Positions 1-7,364 of a stretch of DNA of 64,000 bases are shown in pieces. The notes below the pieces were generated by a model. The model was not told the origin of the DNA, did no database searches, and saw nothing but the letters and a program-made list of their open reading frames with translations. Source of the stretch: Chromatiaceae bacterium (GTDB lineage Bacteria; Pseudomonadota; Gammaproteobacteria; Chromatiales; Chromatiaceae); contig JACKMX010000003.1 in the NCBI GenBank assembly GCA_024235175.1, positions 558,001 through 622,000 of the forward strand, in the 5' to 3' direction. The position numbers were made by a program, and so were the translations under genes. Numbering within the stretch: position 1 is the first letter of the stretch; every line of letters starts with the position of its first letter.

Positions 1-1
1 G

Positions 2-1009
2 ATCAATCGGGAGCTGGTGCTGGAGCTATTGCATGGGGCCGGAATAGCGTCAGTCGTGGCGAGCGACGGAGAAGGGGCGCTTGGCGCGCTTGAAAAAGAG
101 AACTTTGATGCTGTGCTAATGGATATTCAAATGCCCAACATGGATGGCTATGCGACGACTCAGGCGTTGCGCCAGCAGGCGAGATGGGTCGATCTGCCGA
201 TCATTGCAATGACCGCAAACGCCAAGCCAGAGGATCGAAATCGGTGTCTGGCGGTCGGCATGAATGACTATATTGCCAAACCGATCGATATCGATCTGAT
301 GTTTGAGGTGCTGCAACGCTGGATAGGATCAGATCGGTCGGGAAATTTGGGATCTGTATCCCACCCCGCAGCCGACAACGCATCATCGCAGCTTATTGAA
401 ATCGACGGCCTGGATGTGAGTGAAGGATTGGCAAGGTTTCAAAACGACAGGTCCAGGTACTTTCGCGCTCTGGTGAAATTTCGTGATTCCACAGCAAAAT
501 TTGTCGAGCGCTTCAGTGCCGCCTGGAAGTTGAAGGATAGACAGGAGGCATTGCATCTGGTGCATGACATGAAAGGTGTTGCCGGTAATATCGGTGCCAA
601 GGATCTGCGCTTCGCAGCACTTTCACTGGAGCGTATCTGCCGGGAGCATGGAGATGAAGCTGCGGTATGTGTAAGTCTGGACAAGGTGGGGCGACTGTTG
701 AGCCGGCTGATCGAATCGCTGAATCGCTGCGACTGGACGGAAACGGCAGCACCCGGGCCGAGACGCACCGATCCACAGCTGCTGGTTGCGCTGTTCGAGG
801 ATCTGCACAGACTGTTACTGGATGACGACACCAGCGCCACTGATCTGCTTGTCCCACTGCGCGCGAATCTGTCGGATGATCTCTCGCTTGCCAGATTCGA
901 GCAGCTCTCCAAACTGGTGAGGGAGTATGATTATGGGTCAGCCGTGGATGTACTGAAAGGGCTTGCCGTATCGCTCGATATCAAGCTGGCATCCGGGAAA
1001 GAGCAGTGA
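2..1009 (+). CDS. Hybrid sensor histidine kinase, C-terminal part (receiver + Hpt); 5' end outside window
   Basis: The reading frame is open to the first base, and the residues before the first GTG (position 17) continue a typical receiver opening, so the true start lies upstream. Counting from that GTG, a receiver domain spans about residues 1-105, with the phospho-acceptor Asp36 in LMDIQMP and the conserved Lys in IAKPI. After a linker, an Hpt domain carries His183 in HDMKGVAGNIG. This is the output half of a tripartite phosphorelay kinase of the BarA/TorS type; its sensor and kinase domains cannot be seen. It overlaps the next gene by 4 bp. The HD-GYP regulator immediately downstream is a likely partner, by inference from coupling. 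Confidence 0.88.
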   Translation: MNRELVLELLHGAGIASVVASDGEGALGALEKENFDAVLMDIQMPNMDGYATTQALRQQARWVDLPIIAMTANAKPEDRNRCLAVGMNDYIAKPIDIDLMFEVLQRWIGSDRSGNLGSVSHPAADNASSQLIEIDGLDVSEGLARFQNDRSRYFRALVKFRDSTAKFVERFSAAWKLKDRQEALHLVHDMKGVAGNIGAKDLRFAALSLERICREHGDEAAVCVSLDKVGRLLSRLIESLNRCDWTETAAPGPRRTDPQLLVALFEDLHRLLLDDDTSATDLLVPLRANLSDDLSLARFEQLSKLVREYDYGSAVDVLKGLAVSLDIKLASGKEQ

Positions 1010-2076
1010 ACGCAGCCGAGCTGCGGGCGGTCATCCTGGTGGTGGATGATATCCCGGAAAACATAGATGTCCTGAGCGGCATATTGCGTACGAAATACCG
1101 CGTAAAAGCTGCACTGAATGGACGGCGCGCCCTTGCAATCGCCCGCAGTGATCCCCAGCCGGATTTGATTCTTCTCGACATCATGATGCCGGGAATGGAT
1201 GGATACGAAATCTGTCGTCGACTGAAGGCGGATCCGCGTACCAGCGCCATACCCGTGATTTTCGTTACAGCCAAGTCTGAAGTGGAGGATGAGCGGCTGG
1301 GATTGGAGTTGGGTGCGGTTGACTACATCGTTAAACCGATAAGTCCAGCCATTGTAATCGCAAGGGTACAAACCCATCTGGCTCTCTACGACCAGAACAG
1401 AGAGCTTGAACGCAAGGTGAGGGAGCGTACCGAAGAGCTCGCATCCACCAGGCTGCAGATTATACGACGGCTGGGTCGGGCAGCGGAGTTCAAGGATAAC
1501 GAGACCGGTCTGCATGTGATCAGGATGAGTCACTATTCCCGGCTGATTGCCAAGGCGATGGGTGCTTCAGAGGCCTGGTTGGAGCTGCTGTTCAATGCAG
1601 CTCCGATGCACGATATAGGGAAGATTGGTATTCCTGATTATATTCTTCTGAAGCCGGGAAAGCTGGACGATAAGGAGTGGAAAATCATGTCGCGCCATCC
1701 GCTTTATGGCGCAGAGATCATTGGGGAGCACCGCTCTGAACTGATGATGCTGTCCCGGGAAATTGCGTTGAGTCATCATGAAAAATGGGACGGAACCGGC
1801 TATCCGCAGGGCCACAAGGGGGAAGTGATCAATATTGCAGCGCGTATTGTCGCAATTGCCGATGTCTTCGACGCGCTTACCACCGCACGTCCGTACAAAG
1901 CAGCCTGGAAGGTGGAGGACGCTGTTGGGTATATCGATGATCAGCGTGGACAACACTTTGATCCGAAGCTGGTAACCTTGTTCCACAAGGTGCTTCCTTC
2001 GATACTGAGTATCAGGGAGAGGTACGCGGAGGATTTGTTGGGAACGACCGGAGGCGGGGTGACTGAGAAGGGTTGA
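1006..2076 (+). CDS. Response regulator with HD-GYP domain (probable cyclic-di-GMP phosphodiesterase)
   Basis: The 356-residue protein starts at a GTG that overlaps the stop of the hybrid kinase (GTGA), so the two are probably translationally coupled. The N-terminal receiver has VVDD near residue 12, phospho-acceptor Asp58 and the VKP lysine near 110. A short coiled-coil linker (about 130-150) leads into an HD-GYP domain with His202-Asp203, the HHE motif at 257-259 and GYP at 265-267. All expected metal ligands appear present, so c-di-GMP hydrolysis (RpfG-like) is likely. A bidirectional terminator follows. Phosphorylation would come from the Hpt of the upstream kinase, which is an inference from gene coupling. 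Confidence 0.9.
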   Translation: MNAAELRAVILVVDDIPENIDVLSGILRTKYRVKAALNGRRALAIARSDPQPDLILLDIMMPGMDGYEICRRLKADPRTSAIPVIFVTAKSEVEDERLGLELGAVDYIVKPISPAIVIARVQTHLALYDQNRELERKVRERTEELASTRLQIIRRLGRAAEFKDNETGLHVIRMSHYSRLIAKAMGASEAWLELLFNAAPMHDIGKIGIPDYILLKPGKLDDKEWKIMSRHPLYGAEIIGEHRSELMMLSREIALSHHEKWDGTGYPQGHKGEVINIAARIVAIADVFDALTTARPYKAAWKVEDAVGYIDDQRGQHFDPKLVTLFHKVLPSILSIRERYAEDLLGTTGGGVTEKG

Positions 2077-2141
2077 GCCGGCTTATCAACTACCGATCAG
2101 GGCTGTTGCGCTGAGAGAGTAATCGCAGGTAGTAAACAGAA

Positions 2142-2178
2142 AGCCCCCGGGGCGGAGCAATCCCCGGGGGCTGATTTT
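2142..2178. terminator. Bidirectional rho-independent terminator between the HD-GYP regulator and dsrA
   Basis: Perfect 11-bp arms AGCCCCCGGGG (2142-2152) and CCCCGGGGGCT (2162-2172) enclose a 9-nt loop. On the plus strand GATTTT follows; on the minus strand TTCTGTTT follows. It lies between two converging genes and ends both. Confidence 0.8.
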
Positions 2179-2194
2179 GTGTGTAGGGGCAAGT

Positions 2195-3442
2195 TCAGGA
2201 CGCGGAAGCCTTCTGCTCTTCCCATTTTGCCGCTTCGCTGTCCCAGTCATCGGAGCGGAAGTAAGGATTCATGCGCGGCCGGCTGATCATATTGGGATCG
2301 ATCTCAAGGCCAACACCCTCCAGGAAGTTGGTCAGGCCGATACGCTCGATCATCTCCCCGGTACGCTCGTGCTCCAGCGCATTCTCGGCAAAGAAATCCA
2401 GAATCTCGGTGGCCAGCTCCTCCAGCCATTCGAAATCCTCATCCGTCTCCAGCTTGTGAAACGGCACGATCACGGTGCCCATCAGATCGCCGATCTTCAG
2501 CGTGCGCTTGCCGCCGCACAGCAGCGTCACTCCCTTGTCGTCCCCTGGCGACAGCGCCTTGGTCATCACATTGATGCAGTGCATGCAGCGCACGCAGTTG
2601 CCGTTGTCCACCTCCAGCGTGTCGTCGTCATTCAGCGACAGCGCCTGTGTCGGACAGCGCGTGATCACATTGTCGATCACATACTTGCGCCCTTTGGCCG
2701 CGACGAACTTCACCACCTCTTCCTGATCCACCTTCATGTCGTCGCGCCAGGTGCCGATAGTCGCCAGGTCGGCGCGCTGCACCGAGTTCATGCAGTCGTT
2801 GGGGCAGCCGGATACCTTGTACTTGAATTTGTACGGCAACGCCGGGCGGTGCATGTCGTCCAGCGCATTGTTCACCAGCGTGCGCATGGTGCGCCCCTCG
2901 TCGACACAGGAGTGCTCGCAGCGCGCCGCACCAACGCAGGACATGCCGGTGCGCACCGCAGGCCCGGCACCGCCCAGATCAAAGCCCATCTCGTTGATCT
3001 CGTCGAACGCCGGCTGCACGTTCTTGGTGCTGCAGCCCTGGAACATGATGTCGCCCGACTGGCCGTGGAAGGCGATCAGGCCGGAGCCGTACTTCTCCCA
3101 GATGTCGCAGAACTTGCGCAGGGTGCCGGTATCGTAGTGCATGCCCGGGGGCGGCATCACGCGCAGCGTGTGAAACTCCGCAGCCGCCGGATAGAGCGGC
3201 TTGCCGTCATTGCCCTTGAGCTCGGTGAAGCGGGGAATGATGCCGCCGCCATAGCCGATAACGCCTACGGTCCCCCCTTTCCAGTATCCCTTGCGGGTTT
3301 CGTAGGAGGTCTCCAGCTGACCCAGCAGGTCGACCATCATGTCATTGTCTTTGGCCAGACGCTTGAGACCGGTCACAAAGCTCGGCCAGGGGCCGCTCTC
3401 CAGCTGGTCAAGCATCGGCGTAGGGTGCATCGGTTTTGCCAT
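2195..3442 (-). CDS. dsrA: Dissimilatory sulfite reductase alpha subunit, oxidative (reverse) type, encoded alone
   Basis: The 415-residue protein opens with the DsrA signature TPMLDQLESGPWPSF. It keeps the siroheme-[4Fe-4S] cysteines Cys169, Cys175, Cys213 and Cys217 and the inserted ferredoxin cluster Cys263, Cys283, Cys286 and Cys289 (CVRCMHC). The sequence resembles sulfur-oxidiser DsrA (YETRKGYWKGGTV, TRCPTQALSLNDDDTL) rather than the sulfate-reducer form. In the alpha2beta2 enzyme DsrA pairs with DsrB to oxidise sulfane sulfur to sulfite in the cytoplasm. Here no dsrB, dsrEFH, dsrC or other dsr gene adjoins it: a terminator follows directly and a phaB gene precedes. The start is supported by GGAGGG 5 nt before the ATG. 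It is either a second copy or a relocated subunit; dsrB must be elsewhere if the protein works. Confidence 0.93.
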   Translation of the reverse strand: MAKPMHPTPMLDQLESGPWPSFVTGLKRLAKDNDMMVDLLGQLETSYETRKGYWKGGTVGVIGYGGGIIPRFTELKGNDGKPLYPAAAEFHTLRVMPPPGMHYDTGTLRKFCDIWEKYGSGLIAFHGQSGDIMFQGCSTKNVQPAFDEINEMGFDLGGAGPAVRTGMSCVGAARCEHSCVDEGRTMRTLVNNALDDMHRPALPYKFKYKVSGCPNDCMNSVQRADLATIGTWRDDMKVDQEEVVKFVAAKGRKYVIDNVITRCPTQALSLNDDDTLEVDNGNCVRCMHCINVMTKALSPGDDKGVTLLCGGKRTLKIGDLMGTVIVPFHKLETDEDFEWLEELATEILDFFAENALEHERTGEMIERIGLTNFLEGVGLEIDPNMISRPRMNPYFRSDDWDSEAAKWEEQKASAS

Positions 3443-3527
3443 TTTCTCCCTCCACTATTTCTGAACAGTGCCGTGAAGCTCTGCGGAGCTCCTTGATTTT
3501 ATTGTGATTTCCTGAATTCTCTTTGGA

Positions 3528-3564
3528 ATATCAGAGTTCGACTGATATCACCATACATACTATA
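3528..3564 (-). promoter_or_regulatory. Candidate dsrA promoter -10 with adjacent palindrome
   Basis: In the 5' leader of dsrA, ATATCAG (3528-3534) and CTGATAT (3542-3548) form a 7-bp inverted repeat around a 7-nt spacer. Just upstream on the minus strand lies TATAGT (complement of 3559-3564), a good -10 hexamer; no convincing -35 is seen. The palindrome would fall in the first 25 nt of the transcript, a usual place for a repressor operator. Transcription start and regulator are not known. Confidence 0.35.
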
Positions 3565-3611
3565 TCCGATAAAATACCCAGAAACACACTAGGTTTTTGG
3601 GGTATATGTAT

Positions 3612-3638
3612 AAAAAAAGCCCGGCGGAGAGCCGGGCT
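3612..3638 (-). terminator. Rho-independent terminator of phaB1
   Basis: On the minus strand an 8-bp stem AGCCCGGC/GCCGGGCT with loop TCTCC is followed by a run of seven T. It lies 65 nt past the phaB1 stop codon and upstream of the dsrA leader, so it insulates dsrA from the PHA gene. Confidence 0.85.
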
Positions 3639-3703
3639 GAAAACTCTCTAATTAAGCTTAGAGAGAGGAGGATTCAGATACTTACCAAGTATTCTTGGAA
3701 AAA

Positions 3704-4453
3704 TCAGTGCATAAAGAATGCGCCGTTAATAGGGATAATTGCGCCGCTGATGTAGGCTTGTTGCTCTGCTGCAAGAAAGGAGACACCAGAGGCGATCTCT
3801 TCGGGAAGGGCAAAGCGTTTCATCGGGATTGTGGCAATTATGGCCTCCCGGATATCTTCACGGATGGCATCGGTCATCGGGGTTTTTACATACCCGGGTG
3901 CAAGCGTGTTCGCGGTAATCCCTTTTGCCGCCCCTTCCTGGGCCAGCGTCATGGTGAAGCCATGCATGCCAGCTTTTGCCGACGCATAGTTAGCCTGGCC
4001 GGCTTGACCACGCTGGCCATTCATGGAGGAGACATTGATGATGCGTCCATAGCCGCGCTCGACCATTCCATCCCATACTGGTTTGGTAACATAGAAAGCG
4101 CTGCTCAGATTGGTGGAGATCACTGCGTCCCACTTAGCCACATCCATCCGCTTCATCATAGCGTCGCGGGTGATTCCAGCGCAGTTGACCAGGATATCCA
4201 CATTGCCGAAATCCTCCTGGATTTTGGCCATCATCGCCGCGGCATCTTCTGCGGAAGAGACATCTCCGCCTGCGATTCCAATGTCCAGGCCTCTATTTTT
4301 AATTTCGGCCAACCACTCCTGTGCTTTCTCTTCTTCCGATGGGTGATAGGTGGCGACGACCTTGTGGCCATCTTCTGCCAAACGGACACATATCGCACTG
4401 CCGATACCGCCGATTCCACCAGTCACGACTGCGAGACGGTTTGTTCTTGTCAT
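3704..4453 (-). CDS. phaB: Acetoacetyl-CoA reductase (short-chain dehydrogenase), first copy
   Basis: This 249-residue SDR has the NADPH-binding TGGIGGIG motif at 11-18 and the catalytic Ser143, Tyr156 and Lys160. It is expected to reduce acetoacetyl-CoA to (R)-3-hydroxybutyryl-CoA, the PHB monomer. The usual NNAG motif reads NCAG (Cys91), a change that the other two copies in the window do not share, and the C-terminus FFMH also departs from their GGQxM ending. It is transcribed alone, with its own promoter and operator upstream and a terminator downstream. FabG activity is an alternative, but the phaR neighbour favours PHA synthesis. Confidence 0.85.
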   Translation of the reverse strand: MTRTNRLAVVTGGIGGIGSAICVRLAEDGHKVVATYHPSEEEKAQEWLAEIKNRGLDIGIAGGDVSSAEDAAAMMAKIQEDFGNVDILVNCAGITRDAMMKRMDVAKWDAVISTNLSSAFYVTKPVWDGMVERGYGRIINVSSMNGQRGQAGQANYASAKAGMHGFTMTLAQEGAAKGITANTLAPGYVKTPMTDAIREDIREAIIATIPMKRFALPEEIASGVSFLAAEQQAYISGAIIPINGAFFMH

Positions 4454-4786
4454 GTTCTTGATCCCCCTATAAAATCCATTTTGCTGGATTGACGGATAAA
4501 TGATTGATACTCTTCAAAATAAAGTATTGACAACACATCCACGCCGCGTCTGCTATACCAAGCTCGGATACCATTGTGGCATCGGAACACAGCGAAATAT
4601 CCAGGTTGCGCACTGCACCATTGTTGCAGTGCAGCATATTATTTTTTCGGGGGAGGTGTCAACCCTTTTTCAGAAAAAACAGTGTGTCGTACTCTGGAAA
4701 TTAATTTAGGCAGGCTTTTATTGATCCCAACGGCTCAAACTTGTTGACGCCAGTTCAGATCACTTAAAGTGTGCGATCAGCGCACT
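4454..4786. other. Intergenic region between phaB1 and phaR
   Basis: This 333-bp gap on the minus strand carries no supported gene. It holds the phaB1 promoter and palindrome (4610-4662). Just past the phaR stop there is a short hairpin, AAGTGTGC/GCGCACTT (about 4765-4784), with one G-U pair and no T-run, so a terminator role is uncertain. The phaB1 ribosome site is the AGGGGGG about 10 nt before its ATG. Confidence 0.6.
4610..4662 (-). promoter_or_regulatory. phaB1 promoter with putative PhaR operator
   Basis: On the minus strand, TTGACA (complement of 4657-4662) and TATGCT (4633-4638) are separated by 18 bp, a sigma70-like pair. Directly downstream lies a perfect 8-bp inverted repeat, GCACTGCA (4610-4617) and TGCAGTGC (4625-4632), with a 7-nt spacer. 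PhaR proteins of other bacteria bind TGC/GCA-rich inverted repeats near PHA promoters (established for the family), and phaR is the neighbouring gene. The assignment to PhaR is inference. Confidence 0.6.
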
Positions 4787-5245
4787 TCACTCGTCTTTGG
4801 ATTTAGACTCCGTAAAACCCGCTGCGCGCAGAAAGCTCTGCTGCACATCAGCCCAGATTTTAATATTGTGCTGTGCCAGTTCAGTCATCGGATGCATCGG
4901 ATCTTTCGACAGCAGATTAGGGAATTGACTCTGTCGCTGGGTAAACAGAGAGAGGCTTTGTTCAAGATAACGGGCGAACATGCCCTGCATTGTTCCGCCA
5001 TAGAAACGAATGATCTGGGCAAGCATTTTAGCGCTGAACAAAGGTTGGCCGCCGGACTCCTCCTCCAACATGATCTGCAATAAAATGGAGCGGGTCAGAT
5101 CTTCGCTGCTGTTTGAGTCGACGACCTGGAAATCGCTGCCCCGCATCACCAGCTTGCGAATGTCGCTCAAGGTAATATAACGGCTCTGCTCAGTATCGTA
5201 GAGCCTGCGATTCGGGTATTTCTTTATAACTCTGGTGCCGGACAT
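4787..5245 (-). CDS. phaR: Polyhydroxyalkanoate synthesis regulator PhaR
   Basis: The 152-residue protein opens with the PHB-accumulation DNA-binding domain signature VIKKYPNRRLYDTEQSRYIT, followed by a PHB_acc repeat region (about 60-120) and a charged C-terminal tail. PhaR binds DNA and PHB granules, and represses phasin and synthesis genes until polymer is present. The start at 5245 (MSGTRVIKK) was chosen over an upstream ATG that would add 39 residues not typical of the family. The gene is transcribed towards phaB1. No phasin gene, its usual target, is in the window. Confidence 0.9.
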   Translation of the reverse strand: MSGTRVIKKYPNRRLYDTEQSRYITLSDIRKLVMRGSDFQVVDSNSSEDLTRSILLQIMLEEESGGQPLFSAKMLAQIIRFYGGTMQGMFARYLEQSLSLFTQRQSQFPNLLSKDPMHPMTELAQHNIKIWADVQQSFLRAAGFTESKSKDE

Positions 5246-5434
5246 AGAGCTCAAGGCTCCCCTGCGTTGTGGCTGTCGATACATCAGTTTAACCGCGAGG
5301 GCTGGCAATTTGAAATCCCTTTGTGTTACAAGTGTCCCGACCGCCTGTCTGCCAGTGCCCAACAGAAGCGCATGTGGCGGTAAAAAGCCAGAAATTTTAT
5401 AAGGTTAAACATCCAAATCTTAGAGGAGTTATAA

Positions 5435-6157
5435 ATGGGAAGAGTTGCATTGATAACCGGCGGCACCAGAGGAATTGGCGAAGGAGTCAGCATCGGTCTG
5501 AAGGAAGCGGGCTACGACGTAGTGGCCAACTACGGCGGCAATGACGAGGCGGCCAAGGCGTTCACCGAGAAAACCGGCATCCCTGCTTACAAGTTCGACG
5601 TCAGTGATTTCGAAGCGGTACAGGAAGGGGTCAAGAAGATTGAAGCTGAAGTAGGCACGATTGGAGTTCTGGTCAACAATGCGGGTATCACGCGCGACGG
5701 TGTGATGCTCAAGATGTCATTCGAACGCTGGAACCAAGTGATTCAGACCAACCTGAGCTCGTGTTTCAATTGCTGCAAGGCGGTGGTTGAGGGAATGCGC
5801 GAGCGTAATTTCGGACGTATCGTCAATATCGGCTCCATGAACGGTCAGGCCGGGCAGTACGGCCAGGTCAACTACGCCTCCGCCAAGTCCGGCATCCATG
5901 GGTTTACCAAGGCGTTGGCATTGGAGACGGCGCGCTACGGCATCACCGTGAACTGTGTCGCTCCCGGCTATGTGGACACGGAGATGGTAAAAGCGGTGCC
6001 GGAAGAGATACTGGCCAAGATCATCAAACAGATCCCGGTGGGAAGGCTGGGCCATGCCGACGATATTGCCCGCGCCGTACTGTTCCTTATAGCGGACAAA
6101 AACGGTTACATAACTGGATCGACCATCTCGATCAACGGTGGTCAGCATATGTATTGA
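5435..6157 (+). CDS. phaB: Acetoacetyl-CoA reductase, second copy
   Basis: A 240-residue SDR starting MGRVALITGGTRGIGE, with the coenzyme loop TGGTRGIG at 8-15, NNAG at 81-84, Ser134, Tyr147 and Lys151 and the PhaB-type ending ISINGGQHMY. GAGGAG lies 7 nt before the ATG. It reduces acetoacetyl-CoA with NADPH for PHB synthesis. It stands divergent from phaR and upstream of the phaEC pair, with a hairpin just after the stop. It is very similar to the third copy at 37053-37775 and more distant from the first copy at 3704-4453. Confidence 0.9.
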   Translation: MGRVALITGGTRGIGEGVSIGLKEAGYDVVANYGGNDEAAKAFTEKTGIPAYKFDVSDFEAVQEGVKKIEAEVGTIGVLVNNAGITRDGVMLKMSFERWNQVIQTNLSSCFNCCKAVVEGMRERNFGRIVNIGSMNGQAGQYGQVNYASAKSGIHGFTKALALETARYGITVNCVAPGYVDTEMVKAVPEEILAKIIKQIPVGRLGHADDIARAVLFLIADKNGYITGSTISINGGQHMY

Positions 6158-6248
6158 CCGGGTAGGCCGGGTCACTTTAATACCATTTTTATCAGCTATG
6201 GTTGGTATTTGGCGGGGTGGCCAACGGCGCATGTGATGGTCTTTATTG

Positions 6249-6280
6249 AGGCGCCCTTATTTCCAGGGCGCCTATCTCTT
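6249..6280 (+). terminator. Terminator-like hairpin after phaB2
   Basis: Perfect 8-bp arms AGGCGCCC (6249-6256) and GGGCGCCT (6266-6273) with a 9-nt loop are followed by ATCTCTTT. The T-run is interrupted, so strength is uncertain. It separates phaB2 from the HDOD gene. Confidence 0.55.
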
Positions 6281-6298
6281 TCGCAGTAGTTTAGTCTA

Positions 6299-7180
6299 GT
6301 GAGTATGGACCGCCAGATGGATGCGAAAACATTCGTTGATAAAGTGGAAGGGTTGTTTTCACTGCCTGAAGTGTGCAGGCAACTCGGTCGGCTGCTCGAT
6401 GATGAATGCACAGACGACGAACTGGCGGAGTTGATCGGCTACGATTCTGTGCTGTCAGCAAAGCTTTTTGGCATGGCCAACGACCCCCGGTTGTTTGATC
6501 AGCGGGTCGAAAATGTTGCCGAGGCGATATCAAGAGTTGGAGCGGGACGGTTGCGCGGCATCATGGCTTCGACCACTGCCACCAATGTTTTTGCCAATGT
6601 GGCGACGGATATCGTCGATATGGACAACTATTGGCACCACAGCGTCTGCTGTGCACTGGCTTGTGAGTCTTTGGCCCGAAGAGTTGGATTGGAGGCGCCC
6701 CAGCGTTTTTTTGATGCGGGATTGATGCACGACATCGGGCAGCTTGTCATCTACCAGGTGACACCGGATCTGGCGATGGAGGTACTGCGAAGAGCGGGTG
6801 AACAGGAGTCGTATCGCTACCGAATGGAGCAGGAGGTGATTGGAGTTACCCACGCCGCGGTTGGGCGGGAGTTGTTGTCACGATGGCAGCTGCCCATGTT
6901 GATTCAGCAGGTGGTGGAATTTCACCATGAGCCCAATCTTGCGGGGGAGTATGCGATGGCGGCTTCGATAGCCCATATTGCAACTGCAGTGGCAAATTGT
7001 GTCGAACCCAGCTGGAAAATGCACGAAGGTGAACATGATGCCGCTCGTCAGATTGTTCCGTTCGCATGGCGTACCACCGGCCTGTCTTCAGATATTATTG
7101 ATGAGACGGTTTCCGAAATCAGCATTGAATCCGTGAATGTTCTGACTGCTGTCGATCCCGAATCGGCGATGATTTTCTGA
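6299..7180 (+). CDS. HDOD domain protein
   Basis: The 293-residue protein is made almost entirely of an HDOD domain (about residues 20-220), recognised by SLPEVCRQLGRLL, the hydrophobic core around AISRVGAGRLRGIM, and LMHDIGQLVIYQ. HDOD proteins are non-enzymatic relatives of HD phosphohydrolases, linked to signalling, biofilm and stress regulation. The HD pair in MHDIG remains, but the full metal site is not evident. The start is a GTG at 6299; ATGs at 6305 and 6317 are also possible. It lies between phaB2 and phaEC, and a link to PHA control would be inference only. Confidence 0.8.
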   Translation: MSMDRQMDAKTFVDKVEGLFSLPEVCRQLGRLLDDECTDDELAELIGYDSVLSAKLFGMANDPRLFDQRVENVAEAISRVGAGRLRGIMASTTATNVFANVATDIVDMDNYWHHSVCCALACESLARRVGLEAPQRFFDAGLMHDIGQLVIYQVTPDLAMEVLRRAGEQESYRYRMEQEVIGVTHAAVGRELLSRWQLPMLIQQVVEFHHEPNLAGEYAMAASIAHIATAVANCVEPSWKMHEGEHDAARQIVPFAWRTTGLSSDIIDETVSEISIESVNVLTAVDPESAMIF

Positions 7181-7364
7181 CAGCCTGCTATCCTGAAGCG
7201 CCGACTTGTGCAAAAAAACAGAGTTGGCTTTTTGGATTGCTGCTCACCTCAAATTATCAAACATTGTATAGACTTTAATCTGATGCACTGTAATTTCAGT
7301 GTCGAAAACTACACCGAGTATTCTTTACGCAAGCGCTTTGTCCTAAGCATTAGAGAACCCTGCA

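Noticed and set aside
2177..3496. Long plus-strand ORF (439 codons) opposite dsrA
   Set aside because: It is the antisense shadow of dsrA, whose family, cysteine motifs and ribosome site are clear; the antisense translation is low-complexity His/Arg/Ala-rich with no family signal.
4500..4709. 69-codon ORF in the phaB1-phaR gap
   Set aside because: It runs across the phaB1 promoter and palindrome, lacks a ribosome site and has no recognisable domain.
7285..7302. CACTG-N6-CAGTG repeat before phaE as a second PhaR operator
   Set aside because: Only 5-bp arms and a different spacing from the phaB1 palindrome; too weak to list as a site.
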